From positions 2,885,001 to 2,949,000 of the forward strand of contig NZ_CP102409.1 of assembly GCF_024628725.1 (NCBI RefSeq): a DNA stretch of 64,000 nt, given 5' to 3'. Each line of letters begins with the position of its first letter. Position 1 is the first letter of the stretch. This document shows positions 42,881-52,850 of this stretch, in pieces. The translations under genes were made by a program, and so were the position numbers. The notes beneath the pieces were generated by a model. The model was not told the origin of the DNA, did no database searches, and worked only from the letters and a program-made list of their open reading frames with translations. The DNA comes from Ruegeria sp. YS9. GTDB lineage: Bacteria > Pseudomonadota > Alphaproteobacteria > Rhodobacterales > Rhodobacteraceae.

Positions 42881-42956
42881 TGGTGAGCCGTGCAGGATTC
42901 GAACCTGCGACCCACTGATTAAAAGTCAGTTGCTCTACCAACTGAGCTAACGGCCC
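42881..42956 (-). tRNA. tRNA-Lys (TTT)
   Basis: Read on the minus strand, the acceptor stem GGGCCGT pairs with ACGGCTC and the D-arm reads GCTCAGTTGGTAGAGC. The anticodon loop CTTTTAA gives anticodon TTT, the T-arm contains GGTTCGAATCC, and CCA is encoded. The QueC-like operon and integrase lie on its 3' side, where integrative elements usually enter. Confidence 0.97.
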
Positions 42957-43166
42957 ACTCTTTTGTTGGATCTGATGATCCGTGGCGCTCTTTACGGCAA
43001 TTCCCCAACCAGGTTCAAGCCCTTAATTTGCGCCTCGTTTCGCCGTAACAACGCGTGTTTCCGGCAACCCGATAGGCGGCCTAATTAGGCAGGTGGCGCT
43101 GGAGGGTCAACCCCTTTTTTGAGGAATTTTCGCGACAGGGTGGATTCATGTTCCGACCAACGATAT

Positions 43167-44009
43167 ATGCCCGCCATGCAACAGAGACTCGACACCGGAT
43201 TGCCCTTCATCAAGATGCACGGGCTGGGCAATGACTTTGTCATCGTTGACGCACGCGCGCAGGATGCTCCGATCACACCGGCGCTGGCCAAAGGAATCGG
43301 GCATCGGCAATTTGGGGTGGGATTCGATCAGTTGGCCGTTATCGAAAATGGTGAAGCCGACGCGCATCTGGTGTTCTACAATTCCGATGGATCAACCTCT
43401 GCCGCCTGCGGCAACGCCACCCGCTGTATTGCACGATTGCTTATGGCTGAGACGGGTCGCTCTGCGCTGACGCTCACCACCGAACGCGGAACCCTTCATG
43501 CGCAGGATGCTGGCGATGGGCTTACTGCGGTCAACATGGGGCACCCGCAGCTGGACTGGCGCGAAATTCCGCTGGCAGAAGAGATGGACACGCTGGAATT
43601 GCCAATCGAAGGAACGCCGACGGCAACGGGAATGGGCAACCCGCATTGCACGTTCTTCGTTGAGAACGCCGAAGCGATCCCGTTGGCAGAGTTCGGTGCG
43701 CGTTACGAATACCACCCGCTTTATCCCGAACGCACAAATGTGCAGGTGGCACAAGTCATTGGCCCGGATCACATCCGTATGCGCGTATGGGAGCGCGGAG
43801 TTGGCATCACTCTGGCCTCCGGGTCTTCGTCCTGTGCAACGGCCGTAGCCGCCGCGCGACGGGGGCTGACCGGGCGCAAAGTACAGATCGATCTGGATGG
43901 CGGCACACTCTGGGTCGACTGGCGCGACGATGGTGTCTGGATGACCGGGCCGACGTGTCACGTTTTCTCTGGCACTCTGACGCCTGAATTTCTGAGGTCG
44001 CTGGGATGA
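43167..44009 (+). CDS. dapF: Diaminopimelate epimerase
   Basis: A 280-residue enzyme that converts LL- to meso-diaminopimelate for lysine and peptidoglycan. The N-terminal [17 protein letters not shown] is characteristic. The two catalytic cysteines are in [10 protein letters not shown] and [12 protein letters not shown]; the second motif departs from the usual GSGAC context but keeps its Cys. [10 protein letters not shown] is also conserved. The start is either the ATG at 43167 or that at 43176; neither has a strong ribosome-binding site. It overlaps mtaB by four bases. Confidence 0.95.
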   Translation: MPAMQQRLDTGLPFIKMHGLGNDFVIVDARAQDAPITPALAKGIGHRQFGVGFDQLAVIENGEADAHLVFYNSDGSTSAACGNATRCIARLLMAETGRSALTLTTERGTLHAQDAGDGLTAVNMGHPQLDWREIPLAEEMDTLELPIEGTPTATGMGNPHCTFFVENAEAIPLAEFGARYEYHPLYPERTNVQVAQVIGPDHIRMRVWERGVGITLASGSSSCATAVAAARRGLTGRKVQIDLDGGTLWVDWRDDGVWMTGPTCHVFSGTLTPEFLRSLG

Positions 44010-45262
44010 ACCCGCCCAAGTTCACCACATTGGGCTGCCGCCTGAACGCCTATGAAACCGAGGCGATGAAAGAGCTGTCGCAGCAGGCAGGTCTGACGGA
44101 CGCTGTGGTGGTGAACACATGCGCCGTGACGGCTGAGGCCGTGCGCAAGGCCCGGCAGGAAATCCGCAAGCTGCGCCGCGAAAACCCGAATGCCCGGCTG
44201 ATCGTCACCGGCTGCGCCGCCCAGACCGAACCCCAGACCTTTGCCGAAATGGCCGAGGTCGATGCGGTGATCGGCAACACGGAAAAGATGCGCCCCGAGA
44301 CCTGGAAGGGCATGGCCGCCGATTTCATCGGCGAGACCGAGGCCGTGCAGGTCGATGATATCATGTCGGTCACCGAAACGGCAGGGCACCTGATCGACGG
44401 GTTCGGCACCCGCTCGCGCGCCTATGTGCAGGTCCAGAACGGCTGTGACCACCGCTGTACCTTCTGCATCATTCCCTATGGCCGGGGAAACTCGCGCAGC
44501 GTGCCGGCCGGTGTGGTGGTGGATCAGATCAAGCGGCTTGTCGACAAGGGCTATAACGAGGTCGTTCTGACCGGGGTCGATCTGACATCCTGGGGCGCCG
44601 ACCTGCCCGCAAGCCCCAAGCTGGGCGATCTGGTGATGCGCATCCTCAAGCTGGTGCCGGATTTGCCACGCCTGCGGATCAGTTCGATCGATTCGATCGA
44701 AGTTGATGAGAATCTGATGCAGGCCATCGCGACCGAGCCACGCCTGATGCCGCACCTGCACCTGTCGCTTCAGCATGGCGACGATCTGATTCTGAAGCGC
44801 ATGAAACGCCGCCATCTGCGCGACGACGCCATCCGCTTTGCCGAGGACGCACGCAAGCTGCGCCCCGACATGACCTTCGGCGCGGATATCATCGCAGGCT
44901 TCCCGACCGAGACGGAAGCGCATTTCGAAAACTCGCTGAAGCTGATCACCGACTGCGACCTGACCTGGCTGCATGTCTTCCCCTATTCCAAACGAGAAGG
45001 CACCCCGGCAGCCCGCATACCGCAACAGGTGAATGGAACGGTCATCAAGAATCGCGCTGCCCGCTTGCGTGCGGCAGGCGACGCTCAGGTCTCAAAGCAC
45101 TTGTCGCAGCAAATCGGCAAGACCCATCACATCCTGATGGAAAACCCCCATATGGGCCGGACCGAGCAATTCACCGAAGTGTCTTTTTCGGCCCCCCGGA
45201 CCGAGGGTGAGATCGTCACGGCGGCAATCACCGGTCACACTCAAACCCAGCTGATCGCGTGA
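44006..45262 (+). CDS. mtaB: tRNA t6A37 methylthiotransferase MtaB
   Basis: A 418-residue radical-SAM methylthiotransferase that converts t6A37 to ms2t6A37 in ANN-reading tRNAs. The N-terminal UPF0004 domain binds the auxiliary iron-sulfur cluster ([22 protein letters not shown] and TGCAAQ cysteines). The radical-SAM triad is [15 protein letters not shown] (about residues 146-160). A short C-terminal TRAM-like end follows. It is translationally coupled to dapF, an arrangement frequent in alphaproteobacteria. Confidence 0.96.
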   Translation: MNPPKFTTLGCRLNAYETEAMKELSQQAGLTDAVVVNTCAVTAEAVRKARQEIRKLRRENPNARLIVTGCAAQTEPQTFAEMAEVDAVIGNTEKMRPETWKGMAADFIGETEAVQVDDIMSVTETAGHLIDGFGTRSRAYVQVQNGCDHRCTFCIIPYGRGNSRSVPAGVVVDQIKRLVDKGYNEVVLTGVDLTSWGADLPASPKLGDLVMRILKLVPDLPRLRISSIDSIEVDENLMQAIATEPRLMPHLHLSLQHGDDLILKRMKRRHLRDDAIRFAEDARKLRPDMTFGADIIAGFPTETEAHFENSLKLITDCDLTWLHVFPYSKREGTPAARIPQQVNGTVIKNRAARLRAAGDAQVSKHLSQQIGKTHHILMENPHMGRTEQFTEVSFSAPRTEGEIVTAAITGHTQTQLIA

Positions 45263-45284
45263 TGGCGTCGGCGGCCGACGGCAT

Positions 45285-45701
45285 TCATTGCCCGGCCACG
45301 TCAGCAAGGGCGGCCGTGTCGTAGAATTCCTGATATTCGCAGACCCGGTCGCCGCGGAATCTGCAAATGACAACGACCGGCGTTTCGACCGTCTGGCCGC
45401 TGGCTTTGTGTGTCCATGCCGTGACACCCACACCGACGACCCGGTCGTCCTGGGCTATGGTGTCCTTCAACGTCCAGTGGACCATTTCGAAGGCATCCGT
45501 CAATTCCTTCAGATATTGATGCATCTGATCACGCCCGTTGCGGGCGCAACTGAAATCCAGCCCGTTTTTCCCGTCGCCAAGAGACCGAATGCAGAGATCC
45601 TCGGTCGTGTAGTCGTCCCACATGCTCGGATCCGAACCCTTGGATTCGTTCCATCTGGCAAAGGCCTCGCGCAGTTTCGCGGCATTCGACAAAGCGTTCA
45701 T
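45285..45701 (-). CDS. SnoaL/NTF2-like protein
   Basis: A 138-residue single-domain NTF2-fold protein (LREAFARWNESKGSDPSMWDDYTTEDLCIRSL, then a C-terminal strand pair VVVICRFRGDRVCEYQEFYDTAAL). The fold is used by isomerases, cyclases and binding proteins; no specific reaction can be read. It is convergent with mtaB and downstream of the petABC operon terminator on the same strand. Confidence 0.82.
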   Translation of the reverse strand: MNALSNAAKLREAFARWNESKGSDPSMWDDYTTEDLCIRSLGDGKNGLDFSCARNGRDQMHQYLKELTDAFEMVHWTLKDTIAQDDRVVGVGVTAWTHKASGQTVETPVVVICRFRGDRVCEYQEFYDTAALADVAGQ

Positions 45702-45793
45702 GACAATTCACTCCAAAATGACTTCTACAATGCAACCAGCGTCGTGCTGCACGGGGTTCGCGTCAAGGAACAAGTTGTCGAGCGGTTTCAAAG

Positions 45794-45824
45794 AAAAAGC
45801 CCCGCGCGACGCACGGGGCCTTTT
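45794..45824 (-). terminator. Rho-independent terminator of petABC
   Basis: On the minus strand a GCCCCG/CGGGGC stem with an 8-base loop is flanked by an A-run and followed by TTTTT, 28 bases after the petC stop codon. Confidence 0.85.
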
Positions 45825-45851
45825 GAATTTCCTTAAACCTACCCTGACGGA

Positions 45852-46637
45852 TCAGGCGGATTTCTTGCCCTTATGCGGAGCCCACAGGCGCTTATTGACC
45901 AGATAGAGAAGCACCGACAGAACGGTCAGGAAGATCACGCCAACAAAGCCGGCGTTCTTGCGCTCCATCATCTTCGGCTCGGCCGCCCACATCAGGAACG
46001 CCGCGACGTCCTCGGACATGTGTTCGACCGAATTCGAATGCCCGTCAGCAAACTCGACCTGTTCATCCGCCAGCGGCGGCGCCATCGAGATCCAGCCTCC
46101 GGGGAAGGCTTTGTTCTCGTAGAGGACAGTGCCTGCCTCTTCCTTCTCTTCACCGGTGTAACCGTCCAGCAGAGAGGCGATGTATTCCGCGCCACCCATG
46201 CCTTTGACCAGCTGATTGATGCCCAGACCGTAAGGTCCGTGGAAGCCCGCGCGGGCTTTGGCCATCAGGCTCAGGTCCGGTGCGCCGGCACCGTTGTTGG
46301 CCGGGAAGTGGTCTGTCGGGATGGCCGGGCGGAAATCGTCCAGCTCGGGGTCGAACACTTCGAAGTTGCCCGCTGCATAAGCGATGACTTCTTCTTCCGA
46401 ATAGCCCAGCGCTTCCAGATCGCGCAGGGGCACATATTTCAGGCCGTGGCAGGCCGCGCAGACCTCGGTATAGATCTGAAGGCCGCGTTGCAGCTGGTGC
46501 TTGTCCCAGGTGCCGAAGGGCCCCTCGAACGAGAACGCGAAATCTTCGATATGCTGCTCACCGCCACCTGCCGCGAAGGTCGAGGCGGGCGCAAGGGCCA
46601 GAGCAAACGCGGCGCCGATTGCAAGTTTCTTGAACAT
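45852..46637 (-). CDS. petC: Cytochrome c1 of the bc1 complex
   Basis: A 261-residue membrane-anchored c-type cytochrome. A signal peptide ends about residue 22 (STFAAGG). The haem motif is [15 protein letters not shown] (about residues 55-69), the distal Met ligand is probably in SMAPPL, and a C-terminal anchor helix ([20 protein letters not shown]) holds it in the membrane. It passes electrons from the Rieske centre to cytochrome c. It is third in petA-petB-petC, followed by a strong terminator. Confidence 0.97.
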   Translation of the reverse strand: MFKKLAIGAAFALALAPASTFAAGGGEQHIEDFAFSFEGPFGTWDKHQLQRGLQIYTEVCAACHGLKYVPLRDLEALGYSEEEVIAYAAGNFEVFDPELDDFRPAIPTDHFPANNGAGAPDLSLMAKARAGFHGPYGLGINQLVKGMGGAEYIASLLDGYTGEEKEEAGTVLYENKAFPGGWISMAPPLADEQVEFADGHSNSVEHMSEDVAAFLMWAAEPKMMERKNAGFVGVIFLTVLSVLLYLVNKRLWAPHKGKKSA

Positions 46638-46654
46638 GTTTCCGGTCCCTCTTC

Positions 46655-47986
46655 TTACTCGGCCGGCGTGGCGTCGGCGTCAGCCTTGCCATAATGCGCG
46701 TTGAAGTCTTCTTCGATGGTCTCGGGCTGGGCCAGAGGCTTCTCGATCACTCCGAGGATCGGCAGGATCACGAAGAAATAGGCGAACCAGTAGGCGGACG
46801 CGATCAGCGAGAAGGTCGCATAGGGCTCTTCCGCGGGCATCGCACCCAGCCACATCAGGGCAAAGAAGTCGATGACCAGCAGGTAGAACCACCATTTGAA
46901 CATCGGACGGTACTTGCCCGAACGTACGTTCGAGGTGTCCAGCCAGGGCGCCAGCGCCATGGCCAGGATCGCACCGAACATCGCCAGAACACCGAAGAAC
47001 TTGGCATCGATGATGCCGCCGGTGATGAAGCTGGCGAACTGAACGACCCAGACCTCACCGGTGAAGGCGCGCAGGATCGCGTAGAACGGCAGGAAGTACC
47101 ATTCGGGAACGATGTGTGCAGGTGTCACCAGCGGGTTGGCTTCGATGTAGTTGTCCGGGTGGCCCAGATAGTTCGGCATGTAGCCGACGATGGCCCAGAA
47201 CACGACCAGGATCACGGCCAGTGCGAACAGGTCCTTGATCACGAAATACGGCCAGAACGGCAGCGTGTCTTTCTCGGCCTCGGCTTTCGATCCACGGCGC
47301 ACTTCAACACCTGTGGGGTTGTTGTTGCCGGTGGTGTGGAAGGCCCAGATATGAACGATGACCAGCGCCGCGATGATGAACGGCAGCAGGTAGTGCAGCG
47401 AGAAGAAGCGGTTCAGCGTGGCGTTGTCCACGGCAGGTCCGCCCAGCAACCAGGTTTGCAGCGCATCACCGACAAACGGGATCGCACCAAACAGGCCGGT
47501 GATCACGGTCGCACCCCAGAAGGACATCTGACCCCAGGGCAGAACATAGCCCATGAAGGCGGTGCCCATCATCATCAGATAGATCAGCATACCGATGATC
47601 CATGTGATTTCACGCGGGGCTTTGTACGAGCCGTAGAACAGGCCGCGGAATATGTGGATGTAAACCGCAACAAAGAACAGCGACGCGCCGTTCATGTGCA
47701 GATAGCGGATAAAGTGACCGCCATTCACGTTGCGCATGATGTGTTCGATGCTGGCGAAGGCCAGATCGACATGCGGGGTATAGTGCATCACCAGTACGAT
47801 GCCGGTGACGATTTGCAGCGCCAGGCAGAACGCCAGAACGATGCCCCAGATCCACCACCAGTTCAGGTTCTTGGGGGTTGGAATCATGAGCGTGTCGTAC
47901 AGCAGGCCGACAATCGGCAGACGGCTGTTCAGCCATTTCTCGCCGTTTGTCTTCGGCTCGTAATGATCGTGGGGAATTCCGGACAT
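46655..47986 (-). CDS. petB: Cytochrome b of the bc1 complex
   Basis: A 443-residue integral membrane protein with eight helices that holds haems bL and bH and both quinone sites. The Qo-site PEWY motif ([14 protein letters not shown]) and haem-ligand His residues ([35 protein letters not shown]) are present. The C-terminal tail is extended and Glu/Ala-rich. It lies 17 bases upstream of petC and 15 downstream of petA. Confidence 0.98.
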   Translation of the reverse strand: MSGIPHDHYEPKTNGEKWLNSRLPIVGLLYDTLMIPTPKNLNWWWIWGIVLAFCLALQIVTGIVLVMHYTPHVDLAFASIEHIMRNVNGGHFIRYLHMNGASLFFVAVYIHIFRGLFYGSYKAPREITWIIGMLIYLMMMGTAFMGYVLPWGQMSFWGATVITGLFGAIPFVGDALQTWLLGGPAVDNATLNRFFSLHYLLPFIIAALVIVHIWAFHTTGNNNPTGVEVRRGSKAEAEKDTLPFWPYFVIKDLFALAVILVVFWAIVGYMPNYLGHPDNYIEANPLVTPAHIVPEWYFLPFYAILRAFTGEVWVVQFASFITGGIIDAKFFGVLAMFGAILAMALAPWLDTSNVRSGKYRPMFKWWFYLLVIDFFALMWLGAMPAEEPYATFSLIASAYWFAYFFVILPILGVIEKPLAQPETIEEDFNAHYGKADADATPAE

Positions 47987-48001
47987 AAGTTTGGGTCTCC
48001 C

Positions 48002-48586
48002 TTAGCCGAGTTTGATTGTGCTGTTGTCCACCCATTCTGCGGGCGGGACAGGCAGGTTCTCAGGCGCGGGGCCTTTACGGATACGACCGGCGAGGTCGTA
48101 GTGCGAGCCGTGGCACGGGCAGAACCAGCCACCGAAGTCGCCGGCATCCCCCAGAGGCACACAGCCCAGGTGCGTACATACGCCCATCTGCACGATCCAG
48201 GCACCCGGTGCTTCGCCCTCCGGAGACGGCATGACGCGGTTTGCGTCAGTCGCGGGCGCATCGGCGCTCAGGTTGAAGTTGCGAGCCAGCGGATCTGGCA
48301 GCGCATCAACGCCTTCGGCGTCCTGTTCCTGGGCTTCCTGAATCTCGGCACCTGTGCGATGACGGATGAAAACAGGTTTCCCCAGCCATTTTACCGTCAG
48401 TTGCGTGCCCGGCTCGACGCCGCTCACATCCACACGGATCGAGGACAGCGCCTGAACGTCTGCCGATGGGTTCATTTGGTTGATCAGGGGCCATACGGCT
48501 GCACCCGTTGCAACGACACCTGCGCCGCCAGCGACGTAGTACAGGAAATCTCTGCGGGTGCCTTCGTGGTCTTCTGCGTGGGACAC
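48002..48586 (-). CDS. petA: Rieske iron-sulfur subunit of the bc1 complex
   Basis: A 194-residue Rieske protein. The Tat-type N-terminus [19 protein letters not shown] forms its uncleaved anchor. Cluster ligands are [10 protein letters not shown] and CPCHGSHYD, and a 2Fe-2S stabilising [16 protein letters not shown] follows. The GTG at 48586 ([14 protein letters not shown]) is chosen because GGAG lies nine bases upstream and homologues begin with [17 protein letters not shown] sequence; the 19-codon extension upstream is not conserved. It is the first gene of the bc1 operon. Confidence 0.96.
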   Translation of the reverse strand: MSHAEDHEGTRRDFLYYVAGGAGVVATGAAVWPLINQMNPSADVQALSSIRVDVSGVEPGTQLTVKWLGKPVFIRHRTGAEIQEAQEQDAEGVDALPDPLARNFNLSADAPATDANRVMPSPEGEAPGAWIVQMGVCTHLGCVPLGDAGDFGGWFCPCHGSHYDLAGRIRKGPAPENLPVPPAEWVDNSTIKLG

Positions 48587-49047
48587 GAGGTTATCTCCGA
48601 TTATCTGGCGCCCGCGGACGGGCAAATAGCTCGCGCACCGCACGAATGCGGTGTCTTAACCGCGCTTACTATCGGGGAGAATAGTGTTCGTCCAGCGTTC
48701 ATAAATGCGCAATACGCCGCATGTGTCCCTTCATGCACATGACGAGGGGCTTTTTTTGGTGAATCTTGCCCGCAACTTTGCCTGCGACTTCGAATCACCG
48801 GGGGATGATTCGAACTACGACCCCGCTTTGCAGCCGCAATCCGGCCCGATTCTGACCACCAGACCGTCAGTCATCTGAGGGCGTATTCTGGACAATCAGC
48901 ATCACGAAGCAACGATTGTTTGCCGGGAAAATCATATCCGCCAAATAGATGATTTAAATTGAAAATTGAGCGCAATATCGCAGTTGCACTTTTTGCGCGA
49001 ATACCGGACAGCGCAAAAAACGCGCGAACTCCTGCAAGGAGACCCCT
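48587..49047. other. Divergent promoter region between petA and a cytochrome c gene
   Basis: 460 bases without a gene. It should contain the promoters for petABC (leftward) and for the cytochrome c gene (rightward). A perfect inverted repeat at 48789-48814 is the only structured element noticed. Confidence 0.6.
48789..48814. promoter_or_regulatory. Perfect 9-bp inverted repeat upstream of petA
   Basis: TTCGAATCA, 8 bases, TGATTCGAA. It lies about 200 bases upstream of petA and 235 upstream of the cytochrome c gene. It may be a regulator binding site or a hairpin; no known motif was matched. Confidence 0.4.
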
Positions 49048-49494
49048 ATGTCAAAAGTCACTTCGGCCGCTGCGATGTTCACATTGGCGTTGGCCACGCA
49101 ATCCTTTGCCGCAGGCGATCCGGCGAAAGGTGAAGCCATGTATAACCGCTGCTCCTCGTGTCATGCGATCATCAAGGACGGTGAAGTCCTGGTCAAAGGC
49201 GGAATCACCGGCCCGAATCTCTATGGCGTCGTCGGACGTGTCGCCGGGTCCGAAAAAGACTATCGCTATGGCAGCGCGCGCCTGCCGGTCGGCATGTTCA
49301 CTGACGATATGATCCGTGCCGGCGAAGAAGGTCTGATCTGGACCGAAGAAAACATCGCCGCCTATTCCAAAGACCCCATCGGTTTCATCAAAGAGTATCT
49401 GGATGACGAAACCGCCCGCCCGAACATGAGCGTCAAGCTCAGAAAAGGCGCGGAAGATATCGCCGCCTATCTGGCAACTTTCAGTTCCGAGTAA
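49048..49494 (+). CDS. Class I c-type cytochrome (cytochrome c2/c550-like)
   Basis: A 148-residue periplasmic cytochrome. The signal peptide ends about residue 22 (SFAA|GDP). Haem attachment is CSSCHAI (about residues 35-41), and the Met ligand is in ARPNMSVKL near residue 127. An insertion around EKDYRYGSARLPVGM is typical of alphaproteobacterial c2-type proteins. AAGGAG precedes the ATG. Placement divergent from petABC fits a role as electron acceptor of the bc1 complex. Confidence 0.9.
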   Translation: MSKVTSAAAMFTLALATQSFAAGDPAKGEAMYNRCSSCHAIIKDGEVLVKGGITGPNLYGVVGRVAGSEKDYRYGSARLPVGMFTDDMIRAGEEGLIWTEENIAAYSKDPIGFIKEYLDDETARPNMSVKLRKGAEDIAAYLATFSSE

Positions 49495-49513
49495 TCCTGT
49501 TTCCCGGTGCTGG

Positions 49514-50125
49514 TTACGCCTTGTGCATCAAGGCGGCCAGCTGACCGGTTTCACTGCCAAATCCGTTGGGCACATTATCGGCAGCAGCGATTCTTGCCTC
49601 CTCCGGCTTGTTCTGGCCCAGTTTCCAGGTGCCCTGGATATCCTCTACCTGCATCCGGCATGGAACGATCATCCGCATCATTCTGGCCAAGGCGTCATCA
49701 GACATTTTCCCGGTGACCCATGGCGCTTTGGGCAGCAGTCGATCTTCAAAGAATGCAGATTGTCGGTCCAGCAAATCACGCAACTCGTCCTGCGGGCGCA
49801 GCTCAAGCCTTCCGGTCAGGTGCACGGCAACATAGTTCCATGTTGGAACCTGATCCGCGACACCGTACCAGTCGGGCGAGACATAGCCATCAGGTCCCTG
49901 CACAGCGATCCTGACCACTTTCGGCCCGCACAGCATACGGACAATCGGGTTTGATCGCACCAGATGAAGATCGGCCACCGCACCGTCCTCAGACAGCAGA
50001 AAGGGCACGTGACTGATCAATGGTGCGCCGTCGTCGGAAATCGCCAGAACGCCAAAAGCCCGGTCACGGGCGAATTCAATATGACGCGCACGATCCTCGG
50101 CGCGGAAGGCTGGATTTGGGTGCAT
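49514..50125 (-). CDS. FMN-binding negative transcriptional regulator (PaiB-like)
   Basis: A 203-residue protein of the PaiB family with a flavin-reductase-like split barrel: MHPNPAFRAEDRARHIEFAR, FGVLAISDDGAPLISHVPFLL, YVSPDWYGVADQVPTWNYVAVHLTG and MVGI-like MSDDALARMMRMIVPCRMQVEDIQGTWK-type C-terminus. The ATG at 50125 with AGGAGG upstream replaces a 77-codon extension that runs over the FMN riboswitch on the opposite strand. Bacillus PaiB represses sporulation and protease genes; the alphaproteobacterial role is unclear. Confidence 0.88.
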   Translation of the reverse strand: MHPNPAFRAEDRARHIEFARDRAFGVLAISDDGAPLISHVPFLLSEDGAVADLHLVRSNPIVRMLCGPKVVRIAVQGPDGYVSPDWYGVADQVPTWNYVAVHLTGRLELRPQDELRDLLDRQSAFFEDRLLPKAPWVTGKMSDDALARMMRMIVPCRMQVEDIQGTWKLGQNKPEEARIAAADNVPNGFGSETGQLAALMHKA

Positions 50126-50183
50126 GGGCGACCTCCTGCCAAATCTCTTGCAGATGGGGTTGGTTCTTGGCAAGGTCTGCCTC

Positions 50184-50376
50184 GTTCTCAGGGCGGGGTG
50201 GAATTCCCCACCGGCGGTATGCGGGCGATGACCCGTAAGCCCGCGAGCGGCTCTGCCGTGACCACGATCCGAAAGGCAGAAGCCGGCATTCGGACAAAGC
50301 GTGGAACCACGAACGAGTGTCAGCAGATCTGGTGAGAGGCCAGAGCCGACGGTCAAAGTCCGGATGGAAGAGAACG
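50184..50376 (+). promoter_or_regulatory. FMN riboswitch (RFN element)
   Basis: The conserved core is plain: CAGGGCGGGGTGGAATTCCC, ACCGGCGGTATG, AGCCCGCGAGC, then CAGATCTGGTGAGAGGCCAG, AGCCGACGGT, AAAGTCCGGATGGAAGAGA. It lies 122 bases before ribH and would switch off that gene when FMN is plentiful. It is divergent from the FMN-binding regulator gene. Confidence 0.95.
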
Positions 50377-50498
50377 TGCAAGCCGTGCCGGTGAACCGGC
50401 GCGCCTGCTCGTGATCGCCTTGGGTGACGTGTCATGCCGGGCTGGCAGCGAAACCGTTCGCAACCGCCAGCAGGCCACCAAACTGAAAGGAGACCACG

Positions 50499-50939
50499 AT
50501 GACACACACCCGCTATGCTTTTGTCAAAGCCAACTGGCATTCCGACATCGTCGACCGCGCGCTTGACGGATTTCTTGAATTGATCCCGGCCGATCAGGTC
50601 GATGTTTTCGACGTACCCGGTGCGTTCGAGATGCCGCTGCTGGCCCGCGATCTGGCCCAAACCGGCCGCTACGCCGCTGTCGCCTGCGCCGCATTTGTCG
50701 TGGATGGCGGCATTTACCGTCACGACTTCGTGGCCCAGGCCGTCGTGGACGGTTTGATGCGCGCCGGCATGGATACAGGCGTGCCGGTCCTGTCCGTTTC
50801 CCTGACGCCGCACCAGTACCAGGAGACGGAACACCACAACGCCATCTACCGTGCGCATTTTGTCGAGAAAGGCCGCGAAGCCGCACAAGCCGCGCTGAAA
50901 ATCACAGCGACCCGAGCGGTGCTGACGCAGGCTGCCTGA
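50499..50939 (+). CDS. ribH: 6,7-dimethyl-8-ribityllumazine synthase, type II
   Basis: A 146-residue enzyme that condenses the ribityl-pyrimidine and dihydroxybutanone phosphate to the riboflavin precursor. The ligand sites KANWHSDIV, DVPGAFEMPLLA, DGGIYRHDFVAQAVVDGLM and VSLTPHQY are of the decameric type II (RibH2) class known from rhizobia. AAAGGAG precedes the ATG. Alone behind an FMN riboswitch and without other rib genes nearby, it may be a second, regulated copy. Confidence 0.93.
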   Translation: MTHTRYAFVKANWHSDIVDRALDGFLELIPADQVDVFDVPGAFEMPLLARDLAQTGRYAAVACAAFVVDGGIYRHDFVAQAVVDGLMRAGMDTGVPVLSVSLTPHQYQETEHHNAIYRAHFVEKGREAAQAALKITATRAVLTQAA

Positions 50940-51058
50940 TCTTCATCTTTTCAAAAATACTCATTCGCGCCACCGCAAGGTGGCGCCCACCAATTCGCAA
51001 ATCCGCTTGAGGCCAAGGGCCTTGCCCGCTAATCACGACGCTCAAAGGAGCACGCCCC

Positions 51059-52159
51059 ATGTCGATGAACAGTTTTGGCCATCTATTCCGTGTCACCACC
51101 TGGGGTGAAAGCCATGGACCCGCTTTGGGCGCCACTGTTGACGGCTGCCCGCCGGGTGTCACGATCGACGAGGGCATGATTCAGCACTGGCTGGACAAGC
51201 GCAAACCGGGGCAGAACAAGTTTACCACCCAGCGGCGCGAACCCGATCAGGTGAAAATCCTGTCCGGCGTGTTCGAAGGGCAAACCACCGGAACGCCTGT
51301 GCAGCTGATGATCGAGAACACCGATCAGCGCTCGAAAGACTATGGCGATATCATCGACAAGTTCCGTCCAGGGCACGCCGATATCACATATTGGCAGAAA
51401 TACGGAATCCGGGATTATCGCGGCGGCGGGCGCAGCTCGGCACGGGAAACAGCATCACGTGTTGCAGCAGGTGGACTGGCGCGTGAAGCGATCAAACAGA
51501 TCGCGCCCAACGTGCAGATCACCGGCTACATGACCCAGATCGGGCCGCATAAGATCGACCGCGCCAACTTCGACTGGTCCCAGATCGAACAGAACCCGTT
51601 CTGGACGCCCGATGCATCCGCCGCAGAAGACTGGGCCGCGTACCTGGATGATCTGCGCAAGTCCGGCAACTCGGTCGGGGCCGTGGTCGAAGTCGTTGCG
51701 CGCGGCGTCCCCGCCGGGATCGGGGCGCCGGTTTATGCTAAGTTAGACACTGATCTGGCCGCAGCGATGATGTCGATCAATGCCGTCAAAGGCGTCGAGA
51801 TCGGCGAGGGCATGGCCGCGGCTGAACTGACGGGCGAGGCCAATGCCGACGAAATCTTCATGGGACAGAACGGCCCGCAATACAGCTCGAACCATGCGGG
51901 CGGGATTCTCGGCGGTATCTCGACCGGGCAGGACATCGTCGTGCGCTTTGCGGTCAAGCCGACCTCGTCGATCCTGACCACGCGCAAAACCATCACCAAA
52001 TCAGGCGAAGAGACCGAGATCATCACCAAGGGCCGTCACGACCCCTGCGTCGGTATCCGCGCTGTTCCAGTGGGTGAGGCGATGATGGCCTGCGTGATCC
52101 TCGACCACCTTCTGCTGCATCGCGGCCAGATCGGAGAGAACCGTGGACGGATCGGCTGA
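51059..52159 (+). CDS. aroC: Chorismate synthase
   Basis: A 366-residue flavin-dependent enzyme producing chorismate from EPSP, the last shared step of aromatic amino acid synthesis. Signatures [38 protein letters not shown] ([18 protein letters not shown]) and the C-terminal [18 protein letters not shown] are intact, with the catalytic His and Asp context of the family. AAAGGAG lies upstream of the ATG. It overlaps the HD-domain gene by 17 bases. Confidence 0.98.
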   Translation: MSMNSFGHLFRVTTWGESHGPALGATVDGCPPGVTIDEGMIQHWLDKRKPGQNKFTTQRREPDQVKILSGVFEGQTTGTPVQLMIENTDQRSKDYGDIIDKFRPGHADITYWQKYGIRDYRGGGRSSARETASRVAAGGLAREAIKQIAPNVQITGYMTQIGPHKIDRANFDWSQIEQNPFWTPDASAAEDWAAYLDDLRKSGNSVGAVVEVVARGVPAGIGAPVYAKLDTDLAAAMMSINAVKGVEIGEGMAAAELTGEANADEIFMGQNGPQYSSNHAGGILGGISTGQDIVVRFAVKPTSSILTTRKTITKSGEETEIITKGRHDPCVGIRAVPVGEAMMACVILDHLLLHRGQIGENRGRIG

Positions 52160-52805
52160 TCTGCGCACCCGCCTGCGTGCTGTGGTCGCACATCGCATGG
52201 AAACGGATCCGGCCCATGATCTGGCCCATCTTGATCGTGTGTGGACCAACGCCCGGGCCATCGCGGATGATCAAGCCGATATGTCCGTGCTGCTGGCGGC
52301 AAGTTATCTGCACGATCTTGTAAATCTGCCCAAGGACGATCCCGACCGGCATCTTGCCTCGCGCAGATCCGCAACGGAATCAGAGCCTATTCTTAAGGAA
52401 ATCGGGTTTGAAGCCGATCAGATCCGCGCGATCCAGCACGCGATCGAAGCCCATAGTTTTTCGGCCAATATCCCCCCTGAAACGATCGAGGCGCGCATTC
52501 TGCGCGATGCGGACCGGCTTGACGCCCTGGGCGCCATCGGCATCGCCCGCAACTTTTCCGTTTCCGGAGCCTTGGGGCGCACTCTTTATGACCCGGCAGA
52601 TCCTTTTGCCCAAGTCCGGCCACTGGACGACCTTCATTTCTCGCTCGACCATTGGAAGGTGAAGCTGCTGCGGCTGCCGGGTGACATGCTAACCGAAACC
52701 GGCCGACTGATTGCCGAGCAACGCACCGCGCGCATGATCCGCTTTCTTGAAGAATTCGCCGAAGAGATCGGCTGCTCCTTGCCGCAATCCTGGGTGAATT
52801 GCTGA
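52143..52805 (+). CDS. HD-domain phosphohydrolase
   Basis: A 220-residue HD-superfamily protein related to the YedJ group. Metal-binding residues are [10 protein letters not shown] (His-Asp), [10 protein letters not shown] (HD), [10 protein letters not shown] and [15 protein letters not shown] (Asp). It would hydrolyse a phosphomonoester or nucleotide; the substrate is unknown. The GTG start overlaps the end of aroC, so translation is likely coupled, though no functional link to chorismate is evident. Confidence 0.85.
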   Translation: MDGSADLRTRLRAVVAHRMETDPAHDLAHLDRVWTNARAIADDQADMSVLLAASYLHDLVNLPKDDPDRHLASRRSATESEPILKEIGFEADQIRAIQHAIEAHSFSANIPPETIEARILRDADRLDALGAIGIARNFSVSGALGRTLYDPADPFAQVRPLDDLHFSLDHWKVKLLRLPGDMLTETGRLIAEQRTARMIRFLEEFAEEIGCSLPQSWVNC

Positions 52806-52850
52806 ACCCACCCGTTGATCTTTGCCCGGCAAAGGCGCAGGTTCGCGCCG

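Noticed and set aside
36250..42960. Possible attachment-site repeat of the tRNA-Lys 3' end at the far side of the integrase module
   Set aside because: No second copy of the tRNA 3' segment was found by eye at 37723-38386 or elsewhere to the left; boundaries stay open.
46694..48742. 682-codon plus-strand frame across petA and petB
   Set aside because: Antisense to two intact respiratory genes; very rich in Gln, Asp, His and Arg with no domain.
48800..48880. tRNA-like stretch (GGTCGTAGTTCGAATC on the minus strand)
   Set aside because: The T-loop-like sequence is part of an inverted repeat; no acceptor or anticodon stem can be paired.
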